Positions 50,197-63,806 of a stretch of DNA of 64,000 bases are shown piece after piece. The DNA lies in assembly GCA_963662155.1 (NCBI GenBank), contig OY759261.1, positions 45,323,556 to 45,387,555 on the forward strand. Reading direction: 5' to 3'. The DNA is from Lamellibrachia columna (taxonomy: Eukaryota > Annelida > Polychaeta > Sabellida > Siboglinidae). The notes under the pieces are model-generated. The model did not search any database and was not told where the DNA came from. It worked only from the letters and a program-made list of their open reading frames with translations. Numbering within the stretch: the stretch's first letter is position 1; every line of letters starts with the position of its first letter. Both the position numbers and the translations under genes were made by a program.

Positions 50197-51095
50197 TCTG
50201 TGGACATGTAATCATGTGTGTAACATGTATGAATCACCAAAGCCTCTGTTGTTGTTTCTACTTCAGGGCGATTTAACGCAGGTGACTTGTCAATTATCTG
50301 GCACCATAGAAATTACACGCAGGTGCTGTACGGTAAATTCTAAAGCACGCCCAGCGTGATGAACACTTCGCCTGGGGTGGGGTGGTCTCCCTCGTACCGT
50401 GGGAGGTGGGGGATCGAGTACCCCAGCCTTTCTGATTATACATGTATGTGTATGGCTAATCAACTTGGTAATTACGCCCCAACTATGGCACTTGTAACCA
50501 ATTGTGATTGTCACTCCTATGTAGGGGCTCTTCGGCATTCCATGCCTATGATTAATGTATTAAATAAAAGGATTGCCATTTTCTTACTCATACATGTTTT
50601 TCAGTTATGACTGATATGTACAGAAACTAGCTCAGGCTCCACACCAGTTTATTATATCATTAAGACCAGGCAGTCAGATTAAGTAGGGATATTAAATTCA
50701 ATGACATAAGACGCAGGCAAGCGAAGAACACATTGCGTGTCTTTTACTACTGCCGCAGCTGAGCGTTTTGTTCAATGTTATCTAAGCCGCTTTACGTGCT
50801 TCATCAAATGCGTCTAAGATTAAAATGCGACGTAATTATTAAAATGGGCTCCGACGAAATTTTATTTGAATGGCACGTCTGATGTTTTTGAGTCACTGAC
50901 AAGCTAAATAATTGACACGCTATATTACTGTCAACCGATGACATTGAATATATTGTTTGTGTCCTCACGGTTGCTGTAAAGCATATATGTGCCACACACA
51001 AATATAAGCACCATCTGTTGATGATGTCGGTCACGATATGAGCTCCTTGTTGTCAATGGCGATCGTATATAATAGAGCGACCTCCGTATCGATCT
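50197..51095 (-). repeat. Long dispersed repeat, third partial copy, inverted
   Basis: The reverse complement of 51095-50732 matches 49570-49945 and that of 50366-50197 continues with 49945-50118. Together with copy 1 it forms a large palindrome with a centre of about 80 bp. Confidence 0.85.
50367..50725. mobile_element. 359-bp insertion in the inverted copy, SINE or MITE
   Basis: It interrupts the inverted repeat precisely, with GAACAC at 50361-50366 and 50726-50731 as target duplication. The ends are TTCGCCTG and CAGGCAAGCGAA (partly complementary). The left end also contains GGGGATCGAGTACCCC, which resembles a tRNA B box. Confidence 0.65.
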
Positions 51096-51184
51096 GAATT
51101 GGCTAAACAAAAACTTATCTTTATAATTAACTATTCTGTATGCTTAACCGAGTTGGTTGTACACGCCTCCGTGATATATCGTTC

Positions 51185-51310
51185 AGCGTGGCTGAATGCT
51201 TCCCAGAGAAGTCGAGTTGGTGTTGGAATGGTTTGGTATGACAGGTGGTGAAGTGTAAAACGATTTGAGTGATACCGCGCTAGGACTGGATACCGCGCTA
51301 TGATAATCAT
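51185..51310. repeat. Dispersed repeat, copy A
   Basis: GCTGAATGCTTCCCA, AAGTCGA-TTGGTGTT, and GGACTGGATAC-CGCTAT recur in order at 52960-53085. Confidence 0.65.
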
Positions 51311-51743
51311 GTAATTATTACAAACCTCAAAACGTTACATTTACGTTGTTACTCGACGAGTTTCCCAGACAGTAAGCAGATTGCCACCGCAAAAGCAGTA
51401 GTCGCATTACACTTTCTTTGCTGCCAGCAGAACAAACACCGCGCAAATAAACGCGTGAACCTTTCGGGAGAATGACATGTAAATAACCTATTACATGTTG
51501 AATACCGTTGCCTCCATGTATTAACATAAGTAGACACAACAGGGGCATACCTCCCTTATCAAGTGAAACCAAACAGAAATAGATCAACGAGTATGTTCAG
51601 TTGTCTATCGACAGCCAGACATTGTCAATCAATCTGTTCTCCCAACAGGCGAAGGAAGTATATTGTGCAAATCATTCTTCTTAAATATTGTGGTCCATTT
51701 TACAATCATTAGCACTTTCGCACGACACGCACATGCAGTGAAC

Positions 51744-52279
<536 letters not shown>

Positions 52280-52450
52280 CTCTCTCTCTCCCACCCTCCC
52301 TCTTTTTCCCACTCTCTCTCTCTCTCTCTCCCTCTCTCTCTCCCTCCCTCCCTCCCTCCCTCCCTCCCTCCCTCCCTCCCTCCCTCCCTCTCTCTCTCCC
52401 TCCTTCCATCCTCTCTCACCCCTCACCCCTCTCTGTCTCTCCCCCTCCAC
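52280..52450. repeat. CT / CCCT pyrimidine tract
   Basis: (CT)n and (CCCT)n follow directly on the CA tract, giving about 165 bp of nearly pure pyrimidine, a candidate for triplex DNA. Confidence 0.95.
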
Positions 52451-54900
52451 AGGAAGAACATGTATACGATGGATACACAGAAGCAGCGTCACGAAAGATC
52501 TGCTGTTGTAAGAAAAAAACACTTCATCGTCTGCAAATAGAGCTACGCTGGAATTAGTGATTAACTCATTACAGCCGTACAACTACGAGTGCACACATCA
52601 ATACTAGCTAGAGCGACGTGTATCACTGCTGCACGGGTCCGCACGGACGGCAAAATTACGTAGCAATAACTACTGGTGTTTCTGCATATTTATAGGTTTA
52701 ACCCGGATGCGCCCGTTAAGCGGCGTGTGACGAACTTCAATGTGGACGCCAAACAAGCTGGATCGGCTTTCAACATGAATGGGTGGCTGTGTCAACTGTT
52801 TTTGCTTTGTTTTTGTATGTTGTTAGACCTCAGTCGTTGTAGGTCACCCTAATGTTGTGCATGTGGTATTCGGCCTAGTTGGCAGACTCATGTCGCAATG
52901 CTGTATTACCCCATGCGTGACGTCTTCGTAGGAGACTCCAGTTCGTGCTGTAACTGCAGCGAAGCTGAATGCTTCCCATATAAGTCGAATTTGTGTTGTA
53001 ATGAATGGATCTGCCATGATTTAAAATGTAACACACTCTGATGAACACTCCTTCGGACTGGATACTACGCTATATAAGAACGTACCTTTACTCGGATGCA
53101 CAAAGATATAATGTATATGCATTATGGAAATATTCTTACAAATGATCAAAGGGTCGTGGTCATTCTAATTGAATGTAATTAATAATCCAACAGTTCACAT
53201 AACACCAATGCATCGCGTACTATCTAAGTTAACAATATTCATGTTGCTGCCGACAAAATATTGATAGTAACACGATAATAAATATCCAGCTGAATGAATA
53301 AAAAATTAATAGTATAGCTAATCACTATGCAGAATGTAATTGATCCGTGACGATTTTCACCCCCGTACCCCCGCACCCCTGCACTCACCGTTATCCCCCG
53401 CACCTAAGCACCCACCCGCAACCCCCGCACTTCCGCACCCCCCGTGCTCCCCCCCCCCGTCGACACCGCGGATAGCTGACGCAGGCATATGCCTGTAATT
53501 GTATAATATGTTTATTTCTTTTGTGTCTTGTTTGTTTATGTTCGCCAGATGGAGTGTTAACATTCGCGTCCGCTAAATGCGTGATCATGACCATTAATTA
53601 CGAAATGTATAAAAATAATCGCATTTTGCAAATAAACTTTACTAAAGAGGTGAGGTTTGATGAGAAGACAGTTGTGCTTCACAGCTATTCGTTGAAAAGA
53701 AGTGACCGCTCAAACGACGGAAAGTTTACCATCATACATACAACAATTTTACCCCAACATTTCAATATCTATATATACACAATTTTTATTGCTATATCTC
53801 GAAAACTACTAAACCGTTTTTCGTATATTTCTCTGTGATCTATTCATCAGACACGGTTTCTTCCCTGAACAAAAATTAGATCAATCAACCGGTTAATGAA
53901 CTGCGTAAACGACTCGACTCTGACGCGAGCTCTTATAATGATCTGACTAGAGTTCAATGCCCCAATATAATCGACTCAGCTAGATTCACAGTTAGCAGGT
54001 TACTCGTCTCGTGTTATCATCTTCCTCAATATTAAGCGACTCGATTAAACCGTCGCTGTCGGAAGCGGTTGATGCGCAAAACGAGATTCACAGTCTCTGT
54101 CGTGTAGTGTCGTATTGGGACAAAACCACGTGACAAATGATCACCGGATCACCTGTCACTTTTGATACCTTGCCCGTCATCCGTGACTCGTCTGTGACAC
54201 GGCCGCCAGGCATTGTATCGACAGACTTGATTACATCTAGAAGCCGGATTGAAAAAAATTATACTTACCGTGTCTTTCAAAAGGCTCGGCACCTGTACAA
54301 AGCCACCGTGCTTAGTGCAGTACTGCTGCCATGGTTAATACGCATGCTGCTCCCAAAAAGATCCCACAATAAGGTTTATAATTCTAAGTTTATCATCACG
54401 GTAGGCTATGATAGGTTTATTGTTCTAACTAATACTAATTCATATAACATGGCATACATATCTACATATTGATGAGTAATTGTAAATATAAAAGTACAGT
54501 GGTAGAAAACAATAAGAGATAAAAACGTAAACAGTTAAAATTATATATAATAAAATAATAAATTATAAACGCAAGTTCCCTAAACTTAGAAATATGAAAA
54601 GTACTGGAACGTCGTGTCGTAGCCCTGGGAGCTGGAGTCTGCCCCAATATTTCGGGTGGGTATATGTTCAATATACGTTGTTCGCCCCTAATATGCTCGC
54701 AAAAATGCTTCGGCCCTTTAATATTCGACAGCTTTCGCTGCTTATGATTAATGTATTCGCTAACATAATAGTTCTGCCACATAGGACGATATGTTCTGCA
54801 GTTTGTACGACGTGCTTTGCATGCTAGCGAATTGCATTCTACATATATTAACACGATGTTTCACAGCACCATTCATGCGAACACAATTCCGACGGGCCCA
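52451..54900. other. Intergenic, contains copy B of a dispersed repeat
   Basis: 52960-53085 matches 51185-51310; otherwise a C-rich patch near 53360-53460 and nothing I recognise. Confidence 0.5.
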
Positions 54901-54903
54901 CAT

Positions 54904-54944
<41 letters not shown>

Positions 54945-55110
54945 GCTCATCCTTGCATTCTACATGATAAGATCATCGACCACGACATTCTACATGATAA
55001 GATCACCGACCACGACATTATACATGATAAGATCACCGATCACGACATTCTACATGATAAGATCACCGATCACGACATTCTACATGATAAGATCACCGAT
55101 CACGACATTC
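54904..55110. repeat. (GTT)13 and 30-bp minisatellite, left part
   Basis: (GTT)n at 54904-54943, then five 30-bp units (TACATGATAAGATCACCGAT then CACGACATTC) from 54961 to 55110. Two more units at 58926-58984 lie on the other side of the LINE. Confidence 0.9.
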
Positions 55111-58100
55111 TATAATAATAATAATAATTCCGTTTCTTAATATTGCGCTTTTTAGCTAACTAAATACCAATCAAAGCGCTTCACATTAATATGATGTGTT
55201 GACTAAATCTAAAATATAAATTCACTAAATACATAAAGTAAGATAACAATAAATAAGCTAAGATAAATAAGTAAATAAGCTAAGATAAAATAAATAAGAA
55301 CACATTACTATGACGTGTTGACCAAATCTAAAATATAGACTAATTAAATACATAAGATAAGATCCAATTAATAGTCTAAGGTAAATAAATAAGTAATCTA
55401 AGAGAAATAAGTAAGTAAAAATAAATAAATAATCTAAGATAAATCATTATAAAACAATAAATTAGTGTGTAAAAATACGATTTCAAACCGAACAATTTAA
55501 AACCAAGCAGCGTCATAGAATACAAATCAGTGTCATCAAGGCAGGTAGTGTGAACGAAATAAGTGAGTTTTTAGTTGTTTTCGGAAAGCTGCCAATGTCT
55601 CAGTTGTTCTCACACTCTTAGGCAAGCTGTTCCACATGGTTGGACCTGCCACTGCAAAGCTGCACCTTCCGACCGTTCTCCTCGGCACCGTCATTGCGAG
55701 CAATGTTGTGTCACTCGCCGATCGCAATGCACGAGTAGGCGCGTTGCGAGCTATCGCACAATTGAGGTAGTCTGGGGCCAAGCCATGCAGGATCTTATAC
55801 ATGCAAGTACAGATCTTGAATGTTATTCTCATCTTGATCGGCAGCCAATGCAGCGATCGCAGAATCGGTGTGACGTGATCTCGCCGTCTGACACGGTTGA
55901 TAACGCGAGCGGCAGAGTTTTGTGCTCGTTGGAGTCGGTTTGTCAGTCCATTGTTCAGTCCACCGAGTAGACCATTGCAGTAGTCGAGGCGACTCAGCAC
56001 AAGACAACGTATTGCGGCATGGCACGCGTCTCGCGTCAGCAGGTGTCGGATTCTGCTGATCAGTCGCAGATTGTAATATGCCGAAGAGCAGTAGCTGGAC
56101 ACGATGCGGTCCAATTGCATATGCCTATCAAAGTAGCAGCCCAGATTTCTCACTGCGTCCGTAGATGTCAATGTTAGCCCAGGTAGCTCCAAGCTGGGGC
56201 TGCCATAGACTCGTAGATTGTGCGGTGACTGCAGCACGATAAACTCGGTTTTCTCGTTGTTTAGTTTCAATTGATGTAACAGCATCCATGCTCGTATTTC
56301 TGCTATGCACTGGATGATCAGCTGTTTTGCGTTTTCCAGCTCTTCAGACATCATGGGGTTATAGCTGACATATATGTTGGATGTCATCAGCAAAGCGATG
56401 GAACAGCACATGATTCTTCTTACATATATCCGCAATGGATGTCGTGTACATATTGAACATCACTGGTCCTAGAACTGAGCCTTGCGGAACTCCATGTTAA
56501 ATCGGAGTTGTGATCGAAGAAGACGAACCAACCGTGACACACTGTGATCTGCCGGTCAAGTATGACCTAAACCAGTCCAATGCCGTGCCGCCGATGTTGA
56601 AACGTGAACCCAGAGTGTTCAACAATATGTCGATGTTAATTGTGTCGAATGCTGCACTCGTGTCCAGGAGAACCAGCATAACACACCGTCCTGAATCGAG
56701 GTTTCGCACTATGTCGTGTTGTACTCTCATCAGAGCTGTTTCAGTGGAATGGTGTTGTTTGTAAGCGGATTGCATTTTATCATGCATTTTATCATGCAAG
56801 TTATTCGTCGTCATGTGCTGATTAAGGCGTTTGAGGACAACGTGCTCGATCAACTTTCCGATGAAAGCGAGGTTGGAGATGGGACGATAGTTCCCTAGTT
56901 CGTTCTGGTCAAGCGAGGCTTTCTTCAGTAATGGTGTCACTAGGGCGGTTTTAAATTGTTTAGGAAATGTTCCTGTGATTAGTGACGCATTTACGATATT
57001 GACGAGCGTGAATAGCGTGGCGGTTAAAATAGTTTTAAGTAGCCATGTAGGTAGCACGTCAAGTGGACAGCATTTCGTTGGTCTAGACTTGATGATCGCT
57101 TGCAGCTCTTCAGCGTCAGTTGAACAGAGACTGTTCAGACTTTGCAACGCAGGTGGAGCAGCAGGCAGGGTTGGCATCACGATACCTTCTATTGTTACTT
57201 TCGAGCGCGTAAAACCAACGACTTTCTGGATCTTTTCTTCAAAGAACTCAGCGAAGCCATTACACAAGATTTCATCGTTCTTGCGATCAGGCAATTTCCG
57301 GTCACTGCTTTCGGTTAGTAAATGTAACACCTGGAATGTTGTTTTTGCATCAGCGTTGTTCAGTGCTGCATCGTAGTAAGCAACTTTTGCGTTTCTGATG
57401 TGTTGTTTGACGTTGTTTATTTGCGACGTGTATATCTGTTTGTCGATTTCGAGACCGGATAGGCGCCATTTTCTTTCGAGTGCACGTCGCTTTCGCCTCA
57501 AGCACAAGGTTTCATCGTCAAACCATGGCTGGCTTTTCTTGGATTTTCTAGTTCGCGACACAACCGGGGCATGGATATCGAGTGTGGCGGACACTGAATG
57601 TTCAAATTGTTGTAGGAGGTCATCAACGCCATCGCTGATGTTGTCGTCGTGTGAAGTTATTGCGGCATGAAGGTCAGATTTGAACAAATCCAGGTTCACG
57701 TGACGGTAGTCGCGCCCTCGCCACTTGTTGGTTGGAAGGCGCGGCGCGTCTTCTTCAATAGAGAATAGTATTGTGTGATGATCTGAGAATGTGTTCGGTA
57801 GGATAACAGCAGGGGATGTGAGGATGGTGTCTTCTTTTCGCGAGATAACGACATCTAGTGTGTGGCTGGAACGGTGCGTGGAACCAGTCATGTGCTGGAC
57901 GAGTCCTGTCGATGCCATAATGTTCGTTATTCGGCTTACTCCAGGCGATAGTGCATTGTCGAAGTGAATATTGAAATCGCCCAATATCAATAGTCGTCCG
58001 GGGATGATCGCAAGTGACGTTACGAGATCTTCGAACTCGTTCAGAAAGTCGGATGTATTGGAAGATGGTGGCCTATATATCAACACAAAGTAATACGATG

Positions 58101-58925
58101 GCTTGTCACACGACAGTTGTAAAACCTCGAAATGTGTCGGTGTCACTGCAGATCTGCGCACAACCAAGTTCAGTGAGCTTCTGTGTAGAACACCCAGACC
58201 ACCGCCACGCTTCTGCGATCGGTTGAGTTTCTTAAACTCGAACCCCGGCTGGGTTAGATCGTTCACTATGTCTTGGTGCTCATCTCGCAACCATGTCTCT
58301 GTGAAGAAGGTGATGTCAGCAGCAGCATCTAGTAACATTTCACTCACAACAGATACTTTGTTGCAGAGAGATCTGGTGTTTAGCAAAACAACTTTCAGTG
58401 ATGGTGTTTTTGTCCTTGTGCTGATACTCGTTAGGTGGCGTACTCGAGGTACGGACTTAGCAGGTGCTATTGGTCGTGCAGATACAATTACACGTATCGG
58501 TCGTTGTTTGCGTGCACCTCCACGGTAACCTCGATGGGTGGGCCGCTGTAGTGCCACCCCTGCTTCACAAGCAGCTCTCCAGGCAGTATTGTTAAGCCTA
58601 AAGTGACTGTGACCGCTGGGCCGTAACCGATACAGGTTGTCACGGGTCAAGGAGGGCGTGCAAGCAATGTCCGCTTTGTTCGGGTAACACATGACTGATC
58701 GCCAACTTGTCAATGTCACACAGGTGCAATCACAAATGTAAGTCAGATAAAATAGTAGAAAGACACAAACACTTGATAAAATCACTCACACCAGCGTCCT
58801 CCTGGTGTATTCATAAAACACATATACAAAGTTGAGCGCTGTAGACTGGGTAGACGTAGCAGAATCAGCTGTAGTTATGGAGAGCGTCGATCGGTGCTGC
58901 CACACAGGCGCAAGACCACTATCAC
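55111..58925 (-). mobile_element. Nearly full-length L2/CR1-like LINE
   Basis: The minus-strand element of 3.8 kb has an endonuclease and reverse transcriptase and ends in an AAGCGCTTTGATTGG...GCGCAATATT-(ATT)n 3' tail that defines L2/CR1-type ends. It is inserted in a 30-bp minisatellite, with one unit on each side (two mismatches) as a possible target duplication. Confidence 0.9.
55536..58785 (-). pseudogene. LINE ORF2: endonuclease-reverse transcriptase with one stop and one frameshift
   Basis: The endonuclease part shows LNTRSLCNKV, FTETWL, ILGDFNIHFD and SDHHTILFS (catalytic D/N/H residues in place). The RT part shows NYRPISNLAFIGKLIE, LLDTSAAFDTI, GVPQGSVLGP and FADD. A TAA stands just before the GVPQG motif (near 56497) and a frameshift follows the FADD motif (about 56375). 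The C-terminus (RLDYCNGLL, LHWLPI) is typical of L2/CR1. It is not active as read, but few lesions imply recent insertion. Confidence 0.9.
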
Positions 58926-58984
58926 TACATGATAAGATCACGGACCACGACATTCTACATGATAAGATCACCGATCACGACATT
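58926..58984. repeat. 30-bp minisatellite, right part
   Basis: Two units matching those at 54961-55110. Confidence 0.9.
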
Positions 58985-59639
58985 AAATCACGCTGCACAA
59001 TTGCACAAACTATGCCAGCCTTGGAACGGTGCGCATGATATGTCATGTGTCGCACTAACATGAACTGTCATTCAAACCAGCAGTAGTTTCTTAGACAATA
59101 ACAATACCCATCAATGGGAGATTAAGCGGAGCAGACATTATGTTATCAAATAATGTTACAGAGACGGCTGATAACATCAGTGTCTGAACAGAAATAAAGT
59201 TTAAGACACATTTCCAGTTGGTCTTTAATACCTAATGCTACATACGCTGATCCAAGGTGGCGATCTCATGTCAGTATGTTTTCCAGACGTCAAATGCGAG
59301 TTAGTAATGGTGATCGACATTTGATCGAAAACGAGGTACAACTGATTATGTCAACGTATACACAACAGTTCAATATAATTGAGTAATGTAATGCTATTAT
59401 TAATTTCCAAAATGACACTACCGCATTGTTGTAATCGGGGGGGGGGGACGGGGCGAATTTGATGACCCAACAAAGAAGGCCAATCCATCATCCAGACCTT
59501 CCTTCTCAACCACAAAACTAAACTATTAAGTTGAACCGGTGAGCACAGCAGCTCTTCAAAATTGGTCTTTATTTAGACAATCAATAGTAAATCTGCTTAA
59601 TTTTTTACCTTAAAAGTAATTTTCTTTGTCATTTGTATA
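58985..59639. other. Intergenic, nothing recognised
   Basis: A poly-G run lies at 59438-59450, just ahead of the long repeat, as also before copy 1. Confidence 0.5.
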
Positions 59640-62455
59640 ACATGAAAGATACAGTCACTTTAAGTAATGAAAACCAACAAAGTGTTAACACCCACCTTTA
59701 GAGTGGTTGTTGTTCAGCACAATGACCCTGGCAGAAGGTAAGCGTAGAACCTCGTATCACGTAAGAGCAATGCCGGCTAACGATGTGTACAACTCAATAG
59801 ATTGCATACGTCTGCACCCATTAGTTCGGCTCGTATATAGTTAAACACGTGCTTCACCTTACAATTCGCTGACGTGATATTATAAGATAAGAAAGCGATA
59901 ATACGAATACGGTCAGGTATACAATGGTGAAACTCTGAAAAGAATATGACAACTATGAGGGACCATCTAATACATGTACGTTAAGGGCGTGGTCGTCGTC
60001 ATTTTTATGCCATTTCTTTATAGTTACCAACGTTAGTGAACATATTAATAAGCCAGTGACACGACGCCTAGCGACTCCCATTCTAACAACGGTGTTCTAA
60101 ATATAGCAAGAATAGGGCCCGTTCATCTGCTATTGGTCGAAGCAACCAGGAAGTTTCTTAGGTTCTTTAGTCTCGTGTCATATGCCACTAGTGAATAATG
60201 TTAAATTCGCCACCACATCACATAACGTGGAGGTGTTATCGGCGTAAATTGGCTAGAGATTTTCACCGTTGGGAAATTAAATAATTGTTTGGGATTAATC
60301 ACCTATTCTCATTTATATACAGCCCGTATTCATCTTCTGTGTTTTCATACCAACAGTATTTAGATGAGGTTCCTTGGCGAAAATAGTGTTACTTACCACA
60401 TGTGTTGAAGACGTGATCGACAAAATACCTCGGTAACGCAGTATGTTATCACCAGTAATGTATACATGATACCTAGACGTTATACATAATATAATGTAGT
60501 CATTTTAAATAATGTAAATCTGCAAACATAATGACACTCGCTCACTCACTCTCTCACCCACCCACCCATCCACCCACCCACCCACCCACCCACCCACCCA
60601 CCCACCCACCCACCCAACCATCCACCCACCCACACACACACACCCACCAACCCACCCACCCACACACCCACACACCCACACACCCACCCATTCACTCACT
60701 CACTAACTATCTCAGTCTTCTTCGCTCCCACTCGAGTATAAGGCGACAACAAATCTTCTCCAGCCAGCCCGGTCTTGGGCGAGTCAGCCAAGTTCGATCC
60801 AAGATGTTTTCAGCGGTCTTCATCTTTTCTTCACCGTCCTTCTTCAAGTGCCTAGTGGTCTGCCTCTTTTTTCCAGGTAGTGTCCATTTGAAAGTGACAA
60901 GGGACATGCTTTCCTCGTCCGTGCGGAGAACATGGCCAAGCCATCTCCGTTTTTTCTGCTTTACCTCATCTACGATGATGACACTAACCGTCATTAAATT
61001 GGTGGTACTACGGCAGATTGGCTGCAATAAAACTTCGCACTGTCTAAAACATACAACATTAACAATGATCGCACTAGCAAGCTGTGCACATATTCAGTCT
61101 TCGCGTTTAGGATGTAATCATGCCACCAGATTGCAGATTACTTAGTATCATATAGGGCAACAGCACACCATACTAATAATACAAAAGCTTACATGTTCGA
61201 CTCAATGAACTCAAATAAATGGGATTGGTGCATGAGTCGAAATGCAATTGATGGATCTTCAATCAAACGCGCTCCCAGCGATGATAGTTTACCTAATGTC
61301 GAAACAATGTAGGTAATGATTCCTGTTGTTGTTATCCAACGTGCGTTGAAGAAACGCCGGGGGGAGGGTAAAAATATACTATTTTACTTGTTCTTCGTCC
61401 AGCAAATTGTGCAACTCAGATGGTGATTCAGGCAGTATATCAGTATATCGCACGGGTACTGTTTAGACACATTATTCTTGTGAACGCTCACTCAATTTAG
61501 CTGCGCGTTGTCATGCAATAAGGTGTCGCCCGACAAATTAGGCAACTAATCGCTCGTGTGAACGTGAACACGGCGGTATTGCTTAGCGGTAACGTGCTAG
61601 TCGCGTGACTACATATTCTATGCTAGCCTTCGATCCACCCAGTCGTTTCATACAACACTCTACTCCAACTTTTCGATGCTAAGACATAATATTGCAGTCA
61701 AACACCACAAATAAATGGAAAATATTTTACTTGTCGTAGTCACACACCTATACATTAGCTACAACATTCACATTGTCGGTAGAGCATCTGCTATGATTCA
61801 CATCTATTCAACATAGAAGTTGTGCACTATGAATAAACACAAACACGCTTTGCCCCACCACCCGCTATTAATACAGCGACACCCACTACACCACCTCCTT
61901 GCTGGTATTGGGTTTATTCACTTGGCTTTGAAGTATGGTGAAATGCGGAAGTCACGCTATGATATTCGTTCGAAATTGACACCAAGGAGCTCAAATCGTG
62001 ACAGGCAATATCAACTCATGGTGTATATACTCATGGCTTTATCGCAACCGCAAGAACACTAAAAGTGTCTTCAATGACATCGGTTGACAGTAACATTGCT
62101 TGACAATGATTTAGCTTGCCAGTGACTCACACACACCACACGTGCCTTTTAATACAATTTCGACGGAACACAGTTTACTAATAGAGCCGCATTTTAATCT
62201 TAGATTCAGTTGATGACGCACGTAAAGCGGCTTAGATAACATTGCACAAAACGCTCAGCTGCGGCAGTTGTAAAAAACACGCAGTGTGTTAATCACGCTG
62301 GGCGTGCTTTAGAATTTGCCGTACAGCGCCTGCGTGTAATTTCTACAGTGCCAGATAATTGACAAGTCACGCGCGTTTAATCGCCATGAAACAGCAAAAA
62401 AGGCTTTGCTGATGCCGTATATGTTATATACACGATTCCATGTTCACAAACCACC
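59640..62455 (+). repeat. Long dispersed repeat, copy 2 (2.8 kb)
   Basis: Aligns with 47440-50118; it has about 210 bp extra after the LINE tail (about 61134-61360) that copy 1 lacks. No intact ORF. Confidence 0.85.
60536..61030 (-). mobile_element. LINE 3' fragment with TGAG/TGGG tail, inside repeat copy 2
   Basis: The minus strand has an open stretch with KQKKRRWLGHVLRTDEES, WTLPGKK, HLKKDGEEKMKTAE and RTWLTRPRPGW, the C-terminal region of an RTE/I-type LINE ORF2. Its tail is (TGAG)n/(GGGT)n, read as CACT/CACC at 60536-60712. Confidence 0.8.
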
Positions 62456-62684
62456 AAAATTCTGTATAAAAATATGTACAATCAGAGCACTGTACATGAT
62501 CTATTTCAGTTGGTGGCCGCGTAAAGTATGACTGGCTCTATCTAGACGAGTACACTACCTTGGCCCAACTCGTGATTTACTGGCAACACCAATGACAACC
62601 GTCAAGGACATAAATGAACAACTCTTCAATAAAACAAGTGTAACTCTTAATACAAAACCATGGAACGGAATACGTATATAACAC

Positions 62685-62740
62685 GCACGCACTCACGCAC
62701 GGACGCACGCACTCACGCACGCACGCACGCACGCACGCAG
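62685..62740. repeat. CGCA tetranucleotide repeat
   Basis: Imperfect (CGCA)n with TCAC interruptions. Confidence 0.85.
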
Positions 62741-63090
62741 TCATCGGGTATCTCATACATATTTAAAGTCAGCAAAAATAGAAATAGAACAGGATATTGC
62801 CTTATCAGGCGAGTATCATAACGTGGCCGTCGATTCGTTCCGCTGCACGATAAATGAGTCATGCAAGGGCGTAGGTAGCAGGGACTGCCTGCGACATTGG
62901 ATGTACTTAATAATAACTGTTTTCGGTGAGGCCAGTCACAACAATCTGGTCTTGTTTTGTGTACGTTTATAGCCACCAGACAAACTGTCAAGTCAAGTCT
63001 CAAGAATGACCTCCAAGTCAAAGTCATGTCTCTAGTCATATCCTTGAATTCCAGTCAAGTCGAAAATTTATGAAAATGGGCGACTCGAGT
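62741..63090. other. Intergenic, nothing recognised
   Basis: No supported ORF or repeat apart from an AGTCAAGTC-rich end. Confidence 0.4.
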
Positions 63091-63285
63091 CCGACTCGAG
63101 ACAACCCTTTCGACATGAATCAACCCTTACGACACGAGTCAACCCTTACGACTCGAAACAACCCTTACGACTCGAGTCAACCCTTTCGACATGAATCAAC
63201 CCTTACGACACGAGCCAACCCTTACGACACGAGTCAACCCTTACGATTCGAGACAACCCTTACGACACGAGTCAAAATGTCTGGT
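63091..63285. repeat. 19-bp tandem repeat, about nine copies
   Basis: Unit ACGACACGAGTCAACCCTT with variants (TTCGACATGAATCAACCC). Three units are 19 codons, which explains the open frame. Confidence 0.9.
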
Positions 63286-63736
63286 GTTTGAGGCAATTCC
63301 GTGTTACAACTCAACTTAACGACCTTTCTAAAACAAAAACATAATTTACAGATAATGTTCATACAAAAATAGTATGCGGTTCATTCTCCAAATAACGCAC
63401 CTTTTCGATGCAGAAATGTTGGCAGAGGCGTCAAAGTGGGCAGCTATCCTGTTGTTGCTAAGATGACTAATTGACATATTAAACTGGTGGATTGCTTAGA
63501 TAACACATTGGATATCATGGCTGAACAGTCTGACCTCACGTGTTCCTAATTCTAAATGGTTGCTGCGACCAAATATGACCCGTGACACACAAGAACGAAC
63601 CAGAGATGCACTGTCACAGCACGACATGTATGCCTGAATTAATACAGTGAAAGTGTGTTATTATTGTTGTCGTTTCACAAAAAAAAAAAGTTTTACCGCC
63701 ATAAACCGCGTGTACATAAAAACTCCGCCAATCGTT

Positions 63737-63806
63737 TGGGGCACAGGCGTGTGCCGATATGCCCCAGGCGTGTGCCGATATGCCCCAGGCGTGTGCCGAT
63801 ATGCCC
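63737..63806. repeat. 21-bp tandem repeat, three copies
   Basis: Unit AGGCGTGTGCCGATATGCCCC; seven codons, so it appears as a repeated heptapeptide on the minus strand. Confidence 0.9.

Noticed and set aside
63091..63285. CRISPR-like short repeat array
   Set aside because: 19-bp units without spacers.
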